A DNA stretch of 64,000 nucleotides from Stutzerimonas nosocomialis (GCF_005876855.1 NZ_QLAE01000009.1:62001-126000), one strand, 5' to 3'; positions 18,171 through 28,000 are shown, counted from the first letter of the stretch. A program made the numbers and translations. The notes: generated by a model from the sequence alone, not told the origin.

Positions 18171-18875
18171 TCAAGCCGCCGCGGCGACCACCGGGACACC
18201 ATGCAGACGCCGGTGCAGACGCGCCTGCAGCTCGTTGCCGAAGCTGTAGTAGCGGGCGATCAGCCGTTGGCTGCGCGTTGCGAAGCGGTTGTAGGCCATC
18301 ACCGCGGGAATCGCCGCGAACAGGCCGATGGCGGTGGCGATCAGCGCCTCGGCGATGCCCGGCGCCACGGTGGAGAGGGTCGCCTGCTGCACCTGGGACA
18401 GGCCGAGGAAGGAATTCATGATCCCCCAGACGGTGCCGAACAGGCCGATGTAGGGGCTCACCGAACCCACCGTAGCGAGGAACGGCAGGCCCTTCTCGAG
18501 CCGTTCCTCCTGCTCGGCGATGGCCACGTAGAGGCTGCGTTCGACCCCTTCGATCACCGCCTCCGGTGAGATGCCCGGCTGGTGCTGCAACTGGGAAAAC
18601 TCGCCGTAGCCGGCCAGGAAGATGCGCTGCAGGCCGGCATCGGCGTGCGCCGCCTGGTTCTCGCGGTGCAGCCGGGCGAGGTCGCCGGTCTCGCGGAACT
18701 GACGCTGGAAGCCGTTGAGCAGACGTTCGCTGCGCCGCAGCAGGCTGCCGCGCTGGATGATGAGGTACCAGCTGATCAGCGAGGCCAGCACCAGGATGAG
18801 CATCACCGCCTGGACCACGGGGCTTGCGTCGCGAACCAGACCCCAGGCGCTCATGTGTTCGAGGCTGCTGTGCAT
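18171..18875 (-). CDS. exbB: ExbB/TolQ proton-channel protein
   Basis: A 234-residue MotA/TolQ/ExbB-family protein with three membrane helices: VVQAVMLILVLASLISWYLI, PFLATVGSVSPYIGLFGTVW and EALIATAIGLFAAIPAVMAY. The GLFGTVWGIMNSF motif is the family hallmark. The start at 18875 (MHSSLEHMSAWGL) has AGAGGAGA six bases upstream. Length and the MHSSLEHMS N-terminus are TolQ-like, but the following tonB rather than tolA shows that it serves a TonB motor. It lies 81 bases after the phytase stop; a lone CTGTCAT on its own strand (18940-18946) is too little for a Pho box. Confidence 0.92.
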   Translation of the reverse strand: MHSSLEHMSAWGLVRDASPVVQAVMLILVLASLISWYLIIQRGSLLRRSERLLNGFQRQFRETGDLARLHRENQAAHADAGLQRIFLAGYGEFSQLQHQPGISPEAVIEGVERSLYVAIAEQEERLEKGLPFLATVGSVSPYIGLFGTVWGIMNSFLGLSQVQQATLSTVAPGIAEALIATAIGLFAAIPAVMAYNRFATRSQRLIARYYSFGNELQARLHRRLHGVPVVAAAA

Positions 18876-18956
18876 GGTTTGTCTCCTCTGCCGCCCTGAC
18901 CGGGCGGCTGTTATTGGATGAGGTTGCAATTGCGCTTTGATGACAGCCGGCGCGGC

Positions 18957-20888
18957 CTAGGGCAGCTTCAGCGCCTCGGCGACGGCGCTCCAGGGCAGGT
19001 ACTTGTAGTTCTGCCGACCCTCGGGCATGCGCTTGCGCCCGTCCTGGACCACCAGCATGCCCCGGCTCCAGATACCGCCGAGGTTGGCCGAGGTGACCTC
19101 CAGCCCGTCGGTCTCGGAGACGCCATCGATGCCCCGCTCGGCGTTCAGGCCGATGCGGAAGGCGCCGCGCACCGCATAGGGCGCCTGCCCGTCGAGCACC
19201 ACGAAGCTGTCGTTGCCCTGGCTGGAAATCACCAGATAGTCGCCGCCCTCGCCCCGGTAGAAGGCCAGCCCTTCGATGTCGGCCTGCACCTCGGCACCGG
19301 CGTCGATGACCTTCTCCAGCACCGCCGGCGCGTCGCCGCGCGCATCGAGGGTCCAGACCGCGACGTCTTCCTCGCCAATGAACAGGCGCTGGTTGCGGTC
19401 ATCCGCGACGCACCCTTCGGGCTGGCTGGCGGTGGCGAATTCGCGCATCAGCTCGGCCTCGACCTTCCCGCTGCGACCGTCGAGGCGGTACTGCAGGAAG
19501 CGTCCGCTCTTGTCGTTGGGGATGGCGTGGATCGCCTCGGCGGCATCCTTGAACAGGCACAGCCCATAGATGTCGTCCAGCGGCGTGGGCAGCCAGCCGA
19601 GGTCGCTCAGCTCGCCGCTGCTGCGGTCGATGGCGAACAGTTGCAGGCCGTTGTGATCGCGATGGCTGGCGACGGCGAGGTCCACCGTGGCCTGCCCCAG
19701 GCGAAACCCCGGACGCACGTCGACGTTGTTCAGGCGACCCACCCGCAAATCCTGCAGCGCGCGGCCCTGCAGGTCGTACACCTGCAGCCCACCCTGCTTG
19801 TCGGTGCCCAGCACGCGGCTCGCGGCCGGGTCCTTCGGGTGAATCCAGATCGCCGGGTCATCGGCCGCATCGCCCAGGCTCGGCACCGGCTCGGTCTGCA
19901 CCTGGGCCGGCAGCACCGGCAGGGGCGCTGCGGCCCGGGGAGCCTCCGGCCGCCAGTCGAGCAGCGCACGGTGCTGGCCGTTGTCATCGCCGATCGACAG
20001 GGCCAGGCCCTGCCCGGAGAGACGCGCGCTGAGCTGTTCGGGCTCGGCCAGGCCCACCAGTTGCAGCGCCGGTTCGGCCTGCCAGCGCTGGCCGTCGCGG
20101 CGGTAGCGATGCAGGGCGCCGGCGGCGGGGTCGAGCGCCAGCACCGCGCCCGGCACAACGGCGACGCCGGCGAGGGCCTCGGCGATGTCGCCGAAGGGCT
20201 GCACCAGGGCGACCGGCTGGCGGACCAGATCGGCTTCTGGATGCGCCGCGTAGGCCCAGAGGCCGACCGCTTCCTCGTTCACGTAGAGCAACTCGTCGCG
20301 GTCGTCGACCTGGCAGTACTCGCTGGCCGGCGGCAGGCTCAGGCGCCGCACCCGCAGCGGCTCGCGCAAGGGCGTCTGCGCCGTGGCCACCAGCCACTGC
20401 TCGCCGATGCCCTCCTCGCCGACCAGAAAGAGGAAGGCGTTGTCGCCCTGGTCGCGATACAGGCACAGCCCGTCGACCTTGAAGTCGGGACGCGGCAGGT
20501 ACACCGGATCGCTCCAGCTGCGGTCGCGGGCCGAAAGCGCGAGCAGCACCGGCTGCTGACGGTCGACGTCGACGGTCGCCACCAGCAGCCCATCGGCGGA
20601 GGCGCGGTGGTCGAGCGCGCCGAAGGTCCCGGGCAGCGCGCTCAGGGTGGCGCCGGCGGCGTCAAGCAGGCGCAGCCCCTGGCGCTTGCTGGTCGCCAGC
20701 CGATCGGCGCCGGGCCAGAAGCGGTCGTCGGCCAACAGCTGGGCGGCCTCGATGCGCATCGGTTCGGCGGCCTGCCAGGGTTCGCTCTTCAGCGGGGCCG
20801 CAACAGCGGCGCCGGCCGGCGCGCCCAGCAGGGCGAAACTGGCCAGCAGTGCCCGCGCGAGCGGCTGGCGGGAAAAAGGAAGGTTCAT
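18957..20888 (-). CDS. Two-domain beta-propeller phytase
   Basis: A 643-residue exported protein (signal peptide to about residue 30) predicted to hydrolyse phytate in a calcium-dependent manner. The C-terminal half (about 330-643) is a complete beta-propeller phytase domain with the entry motif DDPAIWIHPKDPAASRVLG, DKQGGLQVYDLQG, NNVDVR and QPEGCVADD...RLFIGEED. The N-terminal half (about 35-325) repeats the pattern in divergent form (EYCQVDDRDELLYVNEEAVG), as in dual-domain phytases, where the incomplete domain widens substrate use. It lies 57 bases after the TonB-dependent receptor, on the same strand and probably in the same transcript. Confidence 0.9.
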   Translation of the reverse strand: MNLPFSRQPLARALLASFALLGAPAGAAVAAPLKSEPWQAAEPMRIEAAQLLADDRFWPGADRLATSKRQGLRLLDAAGATLSALPGTFGALDHRASADGLLVATVDVDRQQPVLLALSARDRSWSDPVYLPRPDFKVDGLCLYRDQGDNAFLFLVGEEGIGEQWLVATAQTPLREPLRVRRLSLPPASEYCQVDDRDELLYVNEEAVGLWAYAAHPEADLVRQPVALVQPFGDIAEALAGVAVVPGAVLALDPAAGALHRYRRDGQRWQAEPALQLVGLAEPEQLSARLSGQGLALSIGDDNGQHRALLDWRPEAPRAAAPLPVLPAQVQTEPVPSLGDAADDPAIWIHPKDPAASRVLGTDKQGGLQVYDLQGRALQDLRVGRLNNVDVRPGFRLGQATVDLAVASHRDHNGLQLFAIDRSSGELSDLGWLPTPLDDIYGLCLFKDAAEAIHAIPNDKSGRFLQYRLDGRSGKVEAELMREFATASQPEGCVADDRNQRLFIGEEDVAVWTLDARGDAPAVLEKVIDAGAEVQADIEGLAFYRGEGGDYLVISSQGNDSFVVLDGQAPYAVRGAFRIGLNAERGIDGVSETDGLEVTSANLGGIWSRGMLVVQDGRKRMPEGRQNYKYLPWSAVAEALKLP

Positions 20889-20945
20889 CGAGCGGTAAAT
20901 CCTTTTGACGAGCGGCGCCCACGCGGCGGTGGGCGCCTTCCGGGA

Positions 20946-23414
20946 TCAGAAGTGGGTGAAGGTCAGGCCGAGCCGATAGGTCGGGCCGTACTCTTCGTAC
21001 TGGGCGTTGTAGGCGCGGCGGCCGGTGTAGACGTAGTAGGACTCGTCGGTGAGGTTCTGCGCCTCGAAGGTCAGCTGCAGCCCGGGGGTGATGAAGTAGC
21101 CGGCGCTGAAGTCGACGAACAGCTGCTTGTCGGCGTAGAGGTCGTGGGCCGGATCGTCGATCGCCGCGACCTGCATCAGGTAGTCGGACTTGTAGTTGGC
21201 CGACAGGCGCAGGCTGAGCCGGTCGTTCTCCCAGCCGAGCATCAGGTTGCCGACCGTGTCGGACTGGTTCGGCAGGTCGATGCTGCGGCTCAAGCCCTGG
21301 CCTCGGACCTTGGCGTCGGAGCGGCTGAAGGTGGCGTTGGCGCCGAGCAGCAGGCCGTCCCAGGGCGCCGGCAGCCAGCTGAATTTCTGCGAGTAGGCCA
21401 GCTCGATGCCGTAGAGCCTGGCCTTGTCGCCGTTGGCGTAGCTCAGCGCCTCGTCGAAACCGGCCCAGTCGCCAGTGCCGGCCAGGTCGGTGTCGTAGAC
21501 GAAATTGTCGATGTCCTTGTAGAAGGCGAAGGCCGAGACCACGCCCGCGCGTCCCATGTAGTGCTCGATGCCCAGGTCGACGTTCATCGACTCCAGCGGC
21601 TTGAGGTTCGGGTTGCCGAACTCGGCGTCGTTGCCGTCGATCACGAAGCCCGGCGCCAGCTGGCCGAACGTCGGCCGCACCACCGTGTTGGTCCAGGCCG
21701 CACGGAGCTGGGTGTCGGGGTCCAGCTGATAGCGCGCATGCAGGCCCGGCAGCCAGTGGTCGTAGCGCTTGCTGCTCTGGGCCGCCTCGAAGGCGCCGTC
21801 ACGGATGCCGGTGCCCTTGGCTTCGAAACGGGTGCCCTCGTAGCGCAGGCCCGCGATCAGTCGCCAGTCGTCGATGTCCATCGTGTTCATCAGGTAGGCG
21901 GCGTTGATGTCTTCGCTCATCCGGAAGTCGTTCCAGCGCGACTCCTCGGCGTCGTGGAAGGCGTCGCGGTCGAGCCCGCCGATCAGGCGTTCGATGGCGC
22001 CCGCGCTCAGCCCCGGCCCGAAACGGCCCAGCGCGTAATCCACCTGGCCGCGCTGGAAGCCGTCCATGCCGATGGTGTTGAAGTTGTCGTAGACCCAGAC
22101 GTCGGTGTCGTTGTCCTTGTCGCGGCGGCTGAGCTTGCCGCCGAACTTGAGCTGCGAGGCGTAGCCGGCGAGCAGGTAGTCGCGGGCCAGGTCGAGCTTG
22201 ATGTTCTTCTCGGTGTCGGTGGTATCGGTCTTCTCCCACTCGACCTCGTCGAGGGTGAAGCTGGCCGGGTCGTAGAACGAGGGGTCGACCACCAGACGCG
22301 GCTTGCGGGTGCCGCTGTAGCCGGCATCGGTGAAGTCGCCGACGAAGGTGGCGCCCGCGATGCCACCGGGATTGCGCTCGCTCGAACGGCTGTAGCCGGC
22401 CTGGCCGTTGAGCGTCCACAGCCCCATCTGCCGCTCGCCACCGAACACGTAGGACTTGATCTCCTGGGTCTCTTCGCGCGATTTCAGCTCGCGCCAGCCC
22501 TCGGCATCGCCCAGTTCGCCGGGCAGCTGCGCATCGTCGAACTCCACCCCGGCGGCGTTGCGGGTCTCGGTGTCCTTGAAGCGGCTGTAGAGGGTGCGCA
22601 GGTAGTAGCTGGAGACGTCGTCGGGCTTGTAGTCGAAGTTCAGGCCGAACCCGGTGCGCTCACGGGTGATGCGGTAGTCACGCTGTTCGACCTCCTCGAG
22701 GCGGGCGCCGTTCTCGAAGTCCCAGGCACCGCCGGTCTCGACGTTGTCGGAGCCGAAGTCGCGCTTCTGCCAGCTCAGCGCGGCGGCCACGCCGAAGTTG
22801 TCCACCCCGTCGCCCAGGCTGAAGCGCTCGCTGATGGCGCCGGAGAACTTCGGGCTGCTCCGGTCGGTGTTGTCGTCGTAGCTGCCCTCGCCGCTGAAGG
22901 TGTAGAACAGCCCGTCATGGTCGAACGCCGAGAGGCTCTGAACCTCGATCGTGCCGCCGAGGGAGTTGGCGTCCATGTCCGGGGTCAGGGTCTTGACCAC
23001 CGACAGCGACTGCACCAGTTCGGCGGGCAGCACGTCCAGCGCCACGGCGCGACGGCCGCTTTCCGGCGCCGGCACCAGGGTGCCGTTGATGGTCACGCTG
23101 TTGAGGTCGGGGCCGATCCCGCGCACGCTGACGAAGCGGCCTTCGCCCTGGTCTCGCTCGACCGAGAGCCCGGGGATGCGCTGCAGCGCCTCGGCGGCGT
23201 TGTCATCGGGCAGCTGGCCGATGGCGTCGGCGTGCACCACGCTCCTGACGCTGTCGGAGCTGCGCTGGTCCTTGAGCGCCGCGTCGATGCTCGCGGCCTG
23301 GCCGATCACGTCCAGGTGCTCGACCTCCTCGGCGGCCCAGCCGCTGTTGATCGACGTGGCGATCGCCACCGCCAGAATGCTGATCCTGAAACCCGCCTTG
23401 CGCTGAACCTTCAT
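20946..23414 (-). CDS. TonB-dependent outer-membrane receptor, Xanthomonas/Caulobacter type
   Basis: An 822-residue outer-membrane transporter. It has a signal peptide (to about residue 24, SINSGWAAEE), a plug domain with the TIGR01782-like block SVRSVVHADAIGQLPDDNAA, EALQRIPGLSVERDQGEGRF and VSVRGIGPDLNSVTINGT, and a beta-barrel ending in YRLGLTFTHF with a terminal Phe. A candidate TonB box (VEHLDVIG) follows the signal peptide. I chose the ATG at 23414 because GGGAGG lies eight bases upstream; an ATG six bases earlier is too close to it. Position next to a phytase and a Ton motor suggests phytate or inositol phosphates as the ligand; that is inference. A Pho-box-like promoter precedes it. 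Confidence 0.9.
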   Translation of the reverse strand: MKVQRKAGFRISILAVAIATSINSGWAAEEVEHLDVIGQAASIDAALKDQRSSDSVRSVVHADAIGQLPDDNAAEALQRIPGLSVERDQGEGRFVSVRGIGPDLNSVTINGTLVPAPESGRRAVALDVLPAELVQSLSVVKTLTPDMDANSLGGTIEVQSLSAFDHDGLFYTFSGEGSYDDNTDRSSPKFSGAISERFSLGDGVDNFGVAAALSWQKRDFGSDNVETGGAWDFENGARLEEVEQRDYRITRERTGFGLNFDYKPDDVSSYYLRTLYSRFKDTETRNAAGVEFDDAQLPGELGDAEGWRELKSREETQEIKSYVFGGERQMGLWTLNGQAGYSRSSERNPGGIAGATFVGDFTDAGYSGTRKPRLVVDPSFYDPASFTLDEVEWEKTDTTDTEKNIKLDLARDYLLAGYASQLKFGGKLSRRDKDNDTDVWVYDNFNTIGMDGFQRGQVDYALGRFGPGLSAGAIERLIGGLDRDAFHDAEESRWNDFRMSEDINAAYLMNTMDIDDWRLIAGLRYEGTRFEAKGTGIRDGAFEAAQSSKRYDHWLPGLHARYQLDPDTQLRAAWTNTVVRPTFGQLAPGFVIDGNDAEFGNPNLKPLESMNVDLGIEHYMGRAGVVSAFAFYKDIDNFVYDTDLAGTGDWAGFDEALSYANGDKARLYGIELAYSQKFSWLPAPWDGLLLGANATFSRSDAKVRGQGLSRSIDLPNQSDTVGNLMLGWENDRLSLRLSANYKSDYLMQVAAIDDPAHDLYADKQLFVDFSAGYFITPGLQLTFEAQNLTDESYYVYTGRRAYNAQYEEYGPTYRLGLTFTHF

Positions 23415-23464
23415 GGCCATAGCCTCCCTTGCGTCCCCCGGCACGGCGCCGGCAATGGAGGCGA

Positions 23465-23498
23465 ACGGTAGGAACGCCCGATGACACTTCGGTGACGG
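23465..23498 (-). promoter_or_regulatory. Candidate PhoB-dependent promoter of the receptor-phytase-Ton-phoX operon
   Basis: On the minus strand 23498-23481 reads CCGTCACCGAAGTGTCAT. These are two seven-base units (5/7 and 6/7 to CTGTCAT) with a four-base spacer, hence the 11-base repeat that PhoB binds. Ten bases downstream is TACCGT (23470-23465), a weak -10 at the spacing expected of PhoB promoters. The receptor ATG is about 67 bases from the box. Confidence 0.6.
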
Positions 23499-23694
23499 CA
23501 ACCGGCCATGAACGCCGCTCCGGCCTTCCAGCGGCATGCGGAGTGGCTTTTTTGAGCCGAAACGACCTGTCGCAGCGCTCGGCGCGGCCCCTTGCGCGCT
23601 CCTCGACGGCCACTGCCGCAACACCCGGGCGCCCCCATGGCCCATCGGGTGCCGACGAGGGTGAAAAAGCACTGGTCCGATTCGACCCCCCGCG

Positions 23695-23723
23695 CTGTCA
23701 CCGAAGCGTCATGGCCCTGTGCT
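23695..23723 (+). promoter_or_regulatory. Candidate tandem Pho box upstream of the GGDEF-like/AraC pair
   Basis: Three units at an exact 11-base period: CTGTCAC (6/7), GCGTCAT (5/7) and CTGTGCT (5/7). The first two share the ten-base core GTCACCGAAG with the minus-strand box 197 bases away. The downstream gene starts at 23764. No good -10 is visible. Confidence 0.45.
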
Positions 23724-23763
23724 TCCGTGACGGCTGGCGCACGCGCGCCCTACTGGAGAGCCG

Positions 23764-24678
23764 ATGAGATCCTTCCTGAAACTGCATTCGCTGACGCTGA
23801 TCGGACTGACCGTGGCCGCCAACCTCGGCCTGCAGATCTACCTCGCCGTCGGCGACATCAAGACCTGGGCCGAGATCGACTGGATGGATGTCGCCGGCGA
23901 AGGTGGCTCGGCGTTGCTCGCCTTGTTGTGGCTGACGATGCTGCTGCACAGCCGCCCGGCCGGACGCGTCACCCGACTGCTCGCCCTCGGGCTGTGCTGC
24001 ATCTTCCTGTCCTGGTGGATGGATACGCTGGACGAATTCATCCGCCTGCCCGACTCGGTCGCCTGGACCAACTGGCTGGAAACCGCGCCGATGCCGATCG
24101 GCCTGCTGCTGCTCACGGCCGGCGTCTTTCACTGGCACCGCGAACAGCAGGCGATCAACCTGCAGATGAGCAAGCGCGAGCGACTGTTCCGCGAGCATCG
24201 CCTGTTCGACAAGCTGACGCCGCTGGGCGCGGCCGAATACCTGCGCCAGCAGGTGCAGCTGGCCCTGCAGCAGGCCCGCCAGCTGCAACAGCCATTGTCG
24301 CTGGTGGCCATCGACCTCGACGACTTCAGTGCGATCAACCACCGCTTCGGCCATGCCGAGGGGGACGAGGTGCTGCAGGCCACCGCCCAGTTGCTGCTGC
24401 TCAACCTGCGCCAGCAGGACCTGCTCTGCCGGCTGGCCGGCGATCGCTTCGTCGCCCTGTTGCCAGCCACCGGCGAAAGCCAGGCCCGGCAGATCGCCGA
24501 GGAACTCAGGCAGGCCGTGGCGAGCCTGGCCCATCGCAGCCGGCAACACGGCGAGCGGCTGCAGCTGAGCGCCAGCGTCGCGACGGTGATGGCCTTCGAC
24601 GAAACCCCGGAGCGCCTGCTCGAACGGCTGAACCTGGGCATCGCCCGGGCCAAGCAGGGGCTGGCCCGCTGTGCCTGA
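23764..24678 (+). CDS. Membrane protein with degenerate GGDEF domain
   Basis: A 304-residue protein with four hydrophobic segments in the first 125 residues (for example LTLIGLTVAANLGLQIYLAV and GLLLLTAGVFHW). A GGDEF-fold domain follows (about 140-300), recognisable from LVAIDLDDFSAINHRFGHAE and GDEVL. The active-site loop reads LAGDRF where an active enzyme has GG(D/E)EF, so diguanylate cyclase activity is doubtful and a binding or scaffold role is more likely. GGAGAG precedes the ATG. The stop overlaps the GTG start of the AraC regulator by eight bases. Confidence 0.82.
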   Translation: MRSFLKLHSLTLIGLTVAANLGLQIYLAVGDIKTWAEIDWMDVAGEGGSALLALLWLTMLLHSRPAGRVTRLLALGLCCIFLSWWMDTLDEFIRLPDSVAWTNWLETAPMPIGLLLLTAGVFHWHREQQAINLQMSKRERLFREHRLFDKLTPLGAAEYLRQQVQLALQQARQLQQPLSLVAIDLDDFSAINHRFGHAEGDEVLQATAQLLLLNLRQQDLLCRLAGDRFVALLPATGESQARQIAEELRQAVASLAHRSRQHGERLQLSASVATVMAFDETPERLLERLNLGIARAKQGLARCA

Positions 24679-25705
24679 AACGCCGATCGCCGCCGGCTAC
24701 GACTGCGACAGTCGCTTCATCGCCGCGCATTATCAGCCCGCCACGCTGATCGATCTGGCGCTGTCGCGCGGGATCGACAGCCATTGCCTGCTGCGCGGTT
24801 GCGAGCTGTTCCACGAGGACATCGTGCGGGGCCAGGCACGGGTCAGCCCCCGGCAGTTCCTCACGCTGATCGGCAATGCCGAACGCCTGCTGGGCGCGGC
24901 CGACAGCAGCTTCCTGTTCGGCCAGCGTCTGCTGCCGGGGCACTATGGCGAGGCCAGCCATGCGCTGCTGCATGCGCTGGACCTGCAGCAGGCGCTGGAC
25001 CATCTGTGCCGCTTTCGCGCCGTGCTCAGCCCGCTGCTGCGGCCATACCTGCTGTGCGACGAGCAACAGGCGCATCTCTACTGGCTGGACAGTTGCGGCA
25101 GCGGTGCGCAGCAGCGTTTCGTGCTGGAGGCGGGAATGACCGCCGTGGTGTCGATGGCGCGCCGGCTTTCGGGGGAACCCCTGCCGTGGCGCTTCCATCT
25201 CGCCCATCCGCAGCCCCGCCAGGTGGAGCAGTACTGGGTGCATCTGGGCGAGCAGCTGAGGTTCGACCAGCCGCTGAACCGGATGAGCCTGCCGCGCGAA
25301 TACCTGCATCGCCGCTGGCCTCATGCCTCGAGCACCGCGGGCGGCGTCGCGCAGCAGGGCGCACAGGCCCAGCTCGATGCCCTGGGCTGGTCGGCGAGCT
25401 TTATCGATCAGCTGCACGATCACCTGCGCGAGCACATCCGCTCGGCGCTGAACCTGGAGCGCGTGGCGCTGGCCTTCGGCATGAGCCCGTCGTCGTTCAA
25501 GCGGCGGCTGCAAAAGCACGGCACCCACTTCCAGGAACAGCTCGACCTCGTGCGCACGCACGTGGCGATTCATCTCTACCAGGCCAAGGGGTATACCAAC
25601 GAGGAAGTGGCCGCCTACCTGCGCTTCAACGACACCACCAACTTCCGGCGTTCGTTCAAGCGTTGGACGGGCCTCGTGCCCAGCAGCCTGAGGCAGCTGC
25701 TGTAG
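24671..25705 (+). CDS. AraC-family transcriptional regulator (OruR-like architecture)
   Basis: A 344-residue regulator. The N-terminal Arabinose_bd-type domain (residues 15-205) contains CLLRGCELFHEDIVRGQARV and LLPGHYGEASHALLHALDL. The C-terminal AraC DNA-binding domain (about 245-340) has two helix-turn-helix units: LERVALAFGMSPSSFKRRLQ and TNEEVAAYLRFNDTTNFRRS, ending in FKRWTGLVPSSLRQLL. It starts with GTG inside the end of the GGDEF-like gene, so the two are translationally coupled and may form a sensor-regulator pair. Possible targets include the divergent receptor-phytase operon. Confidence 0.87.
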   Translation: MPETPIAAGYDCDSRFIAAHYQPATLIDLALSRGIDSHCLLRGCELFHEDIVRGQARVSPRQFLTLIGNAERLLGAADSSFLFGQRLLPGHYGEASHALLHALDLQQALDHLCRFRAVLSPLLRPYLLCDEQQAHLYWLDSCGSGAQQRFVLEAGMTAVVSMARRLSGEPLPWRFHLAHPQPRQVEQYWVHLGEQLRFDQPLNRMSLPREYLHRRWPHASSTAGGVAQQGAQAQLDALGWSASFIDQLHDHLREHIRSALNLERVALAFGMSPSSFKRRLQKHGTHFQEQLDLVRTHVAIHLYQAKGYTNEEVAAYLRFNDTTNFRRSFKRWTGLVPSSLRQLL

Positions 25706-25760
25706 GCAGGGTTAATTCGTGGGGACTAATCCCAACCCTGTTTCCGGACCGCAGAAAAAG

Positions 25761-25783
25761 AAAAACCCCGCCGAAGCGGGGCT
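25761..25783 (-). terminator. Intrinsic terminator of rsmY
   Basis: On the minus strand CCCCGC-TTCG-GCGGGG is followed by TTTTTCTTTTT. The same hairpin lies 60 bases after the AraC stop on the plus strand and may also stop that transcript. Confidence 0.88.
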
Positions 25784-25882
25784 TTGCAGACTGTATCCTG
25801 ACATTCCTTAGTCTTGCGCCGTCCTGGCGCATCTCCAGTGCTTGTCCCTGTTGATAGGTGCGCTTCCTGCGCGAAGTCCATG
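25761..25882 (-). ncRNA. rsmY: RsmY-type regulatory small RNA (CsrA/RsmA antagonist)
   Basis: A roughly 122-nt RNA read on the minus strand. It holds seven GGA motifs, several displayed in hairpin loops: GCGC-AGGAA-GCGC and TGCGCC-AGGAC-GGCGCA are perfect, and GAC-TAAGGAAT-GTC is shorter. The 5' part (ATGGACTTCGCGCAGGAAGC) resembles the start of known Pseudomonas RsmY as I remember it. A -10-like TAATCT (25894-25889) sets the start near 25882, and a hairpin with a T-run ends it near 25761. Two GacA-type palindromes lie upstream. Such RNAs titrate RsmA/RsmE and so relieve translational repression. The assignment to RsmY rather than RsmX or RsmZ rests on this 5' resemblance and length. Confidence 0.88.
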
Positions 25883-25938
25883 AGCAGAAGATTAACGACC
25901 CGTTCATTGAACGAATAGCAGCCAACTGCGGCAGTCTT

Positions 25939-25997
25939 TGTAAGCGATTGCTTACAGGGAACCTTCCGTGGCTCAGGCCTGTAAGTAATGGCTTACT
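25939..25997 (-). promoter_or_regulatory. Two GacA upstream activating sequences of rsmY
   Basis: Two 18-base palindromes match the GacA operator TGTAAG-N6-CTTACA: a perfect one at 25939-25956 and one with a single mismatch at 25980-25997. Their centres are 41 bases apart (about four helical turns), near -66 and -107 from the predicted rsmY start. Confidence 0.88.
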
Positions 25998-26088
25998 CAA
26001 CGTGCACATCTATGACCGGGGTGATGGCTGAAACGTTCCGAAACATGGCCAAATAATTTCAATATGCCCTCAGATTAAGCCGATATCC

Positions 26089-27864
<1,776 letters not shown>

Positions 27865-28000
27865 GGAGAGAGCCTCGCAGATCGTGGCGCCGGGCCGGCT
27901 GGCCGCAGCGTTTTCCCGAGTCTAGCCGACACCGACAGGCGCCCGAAGCGTCTAGTTGTGACCAATCGGTTCCGCCTCTTCCAGGCCGGTCACCCATGAA

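Noticed and set aside
18940-18946. Perfect CTGTCAT on the minus strand before exbB considered as a second internal Pho box
   Set aside because: Only one unit; the neighbours at 11 bases on both sides do not match, so it is not a Pho box by the usual two-unit rule.
18918-23471. A 1517-codon open frame on the plus strand opposite the phytase and TonB receptor genes
   Set aside because: It is antisense to several genes with clear homology, has the His/Arg/Gly/Val-rich composition of a mirrored GC-rich coding strand, no ribosome-binding site and no recognisable domain.
25656-26009. Minus-strand frame of 117 codons in the AraC/acyl-CoA dehydrogenase gap
   Set aside because: It runs through the GacA palindromes, the rsmY RNA and its terminator and into the end of the AraC gene; no protein features.
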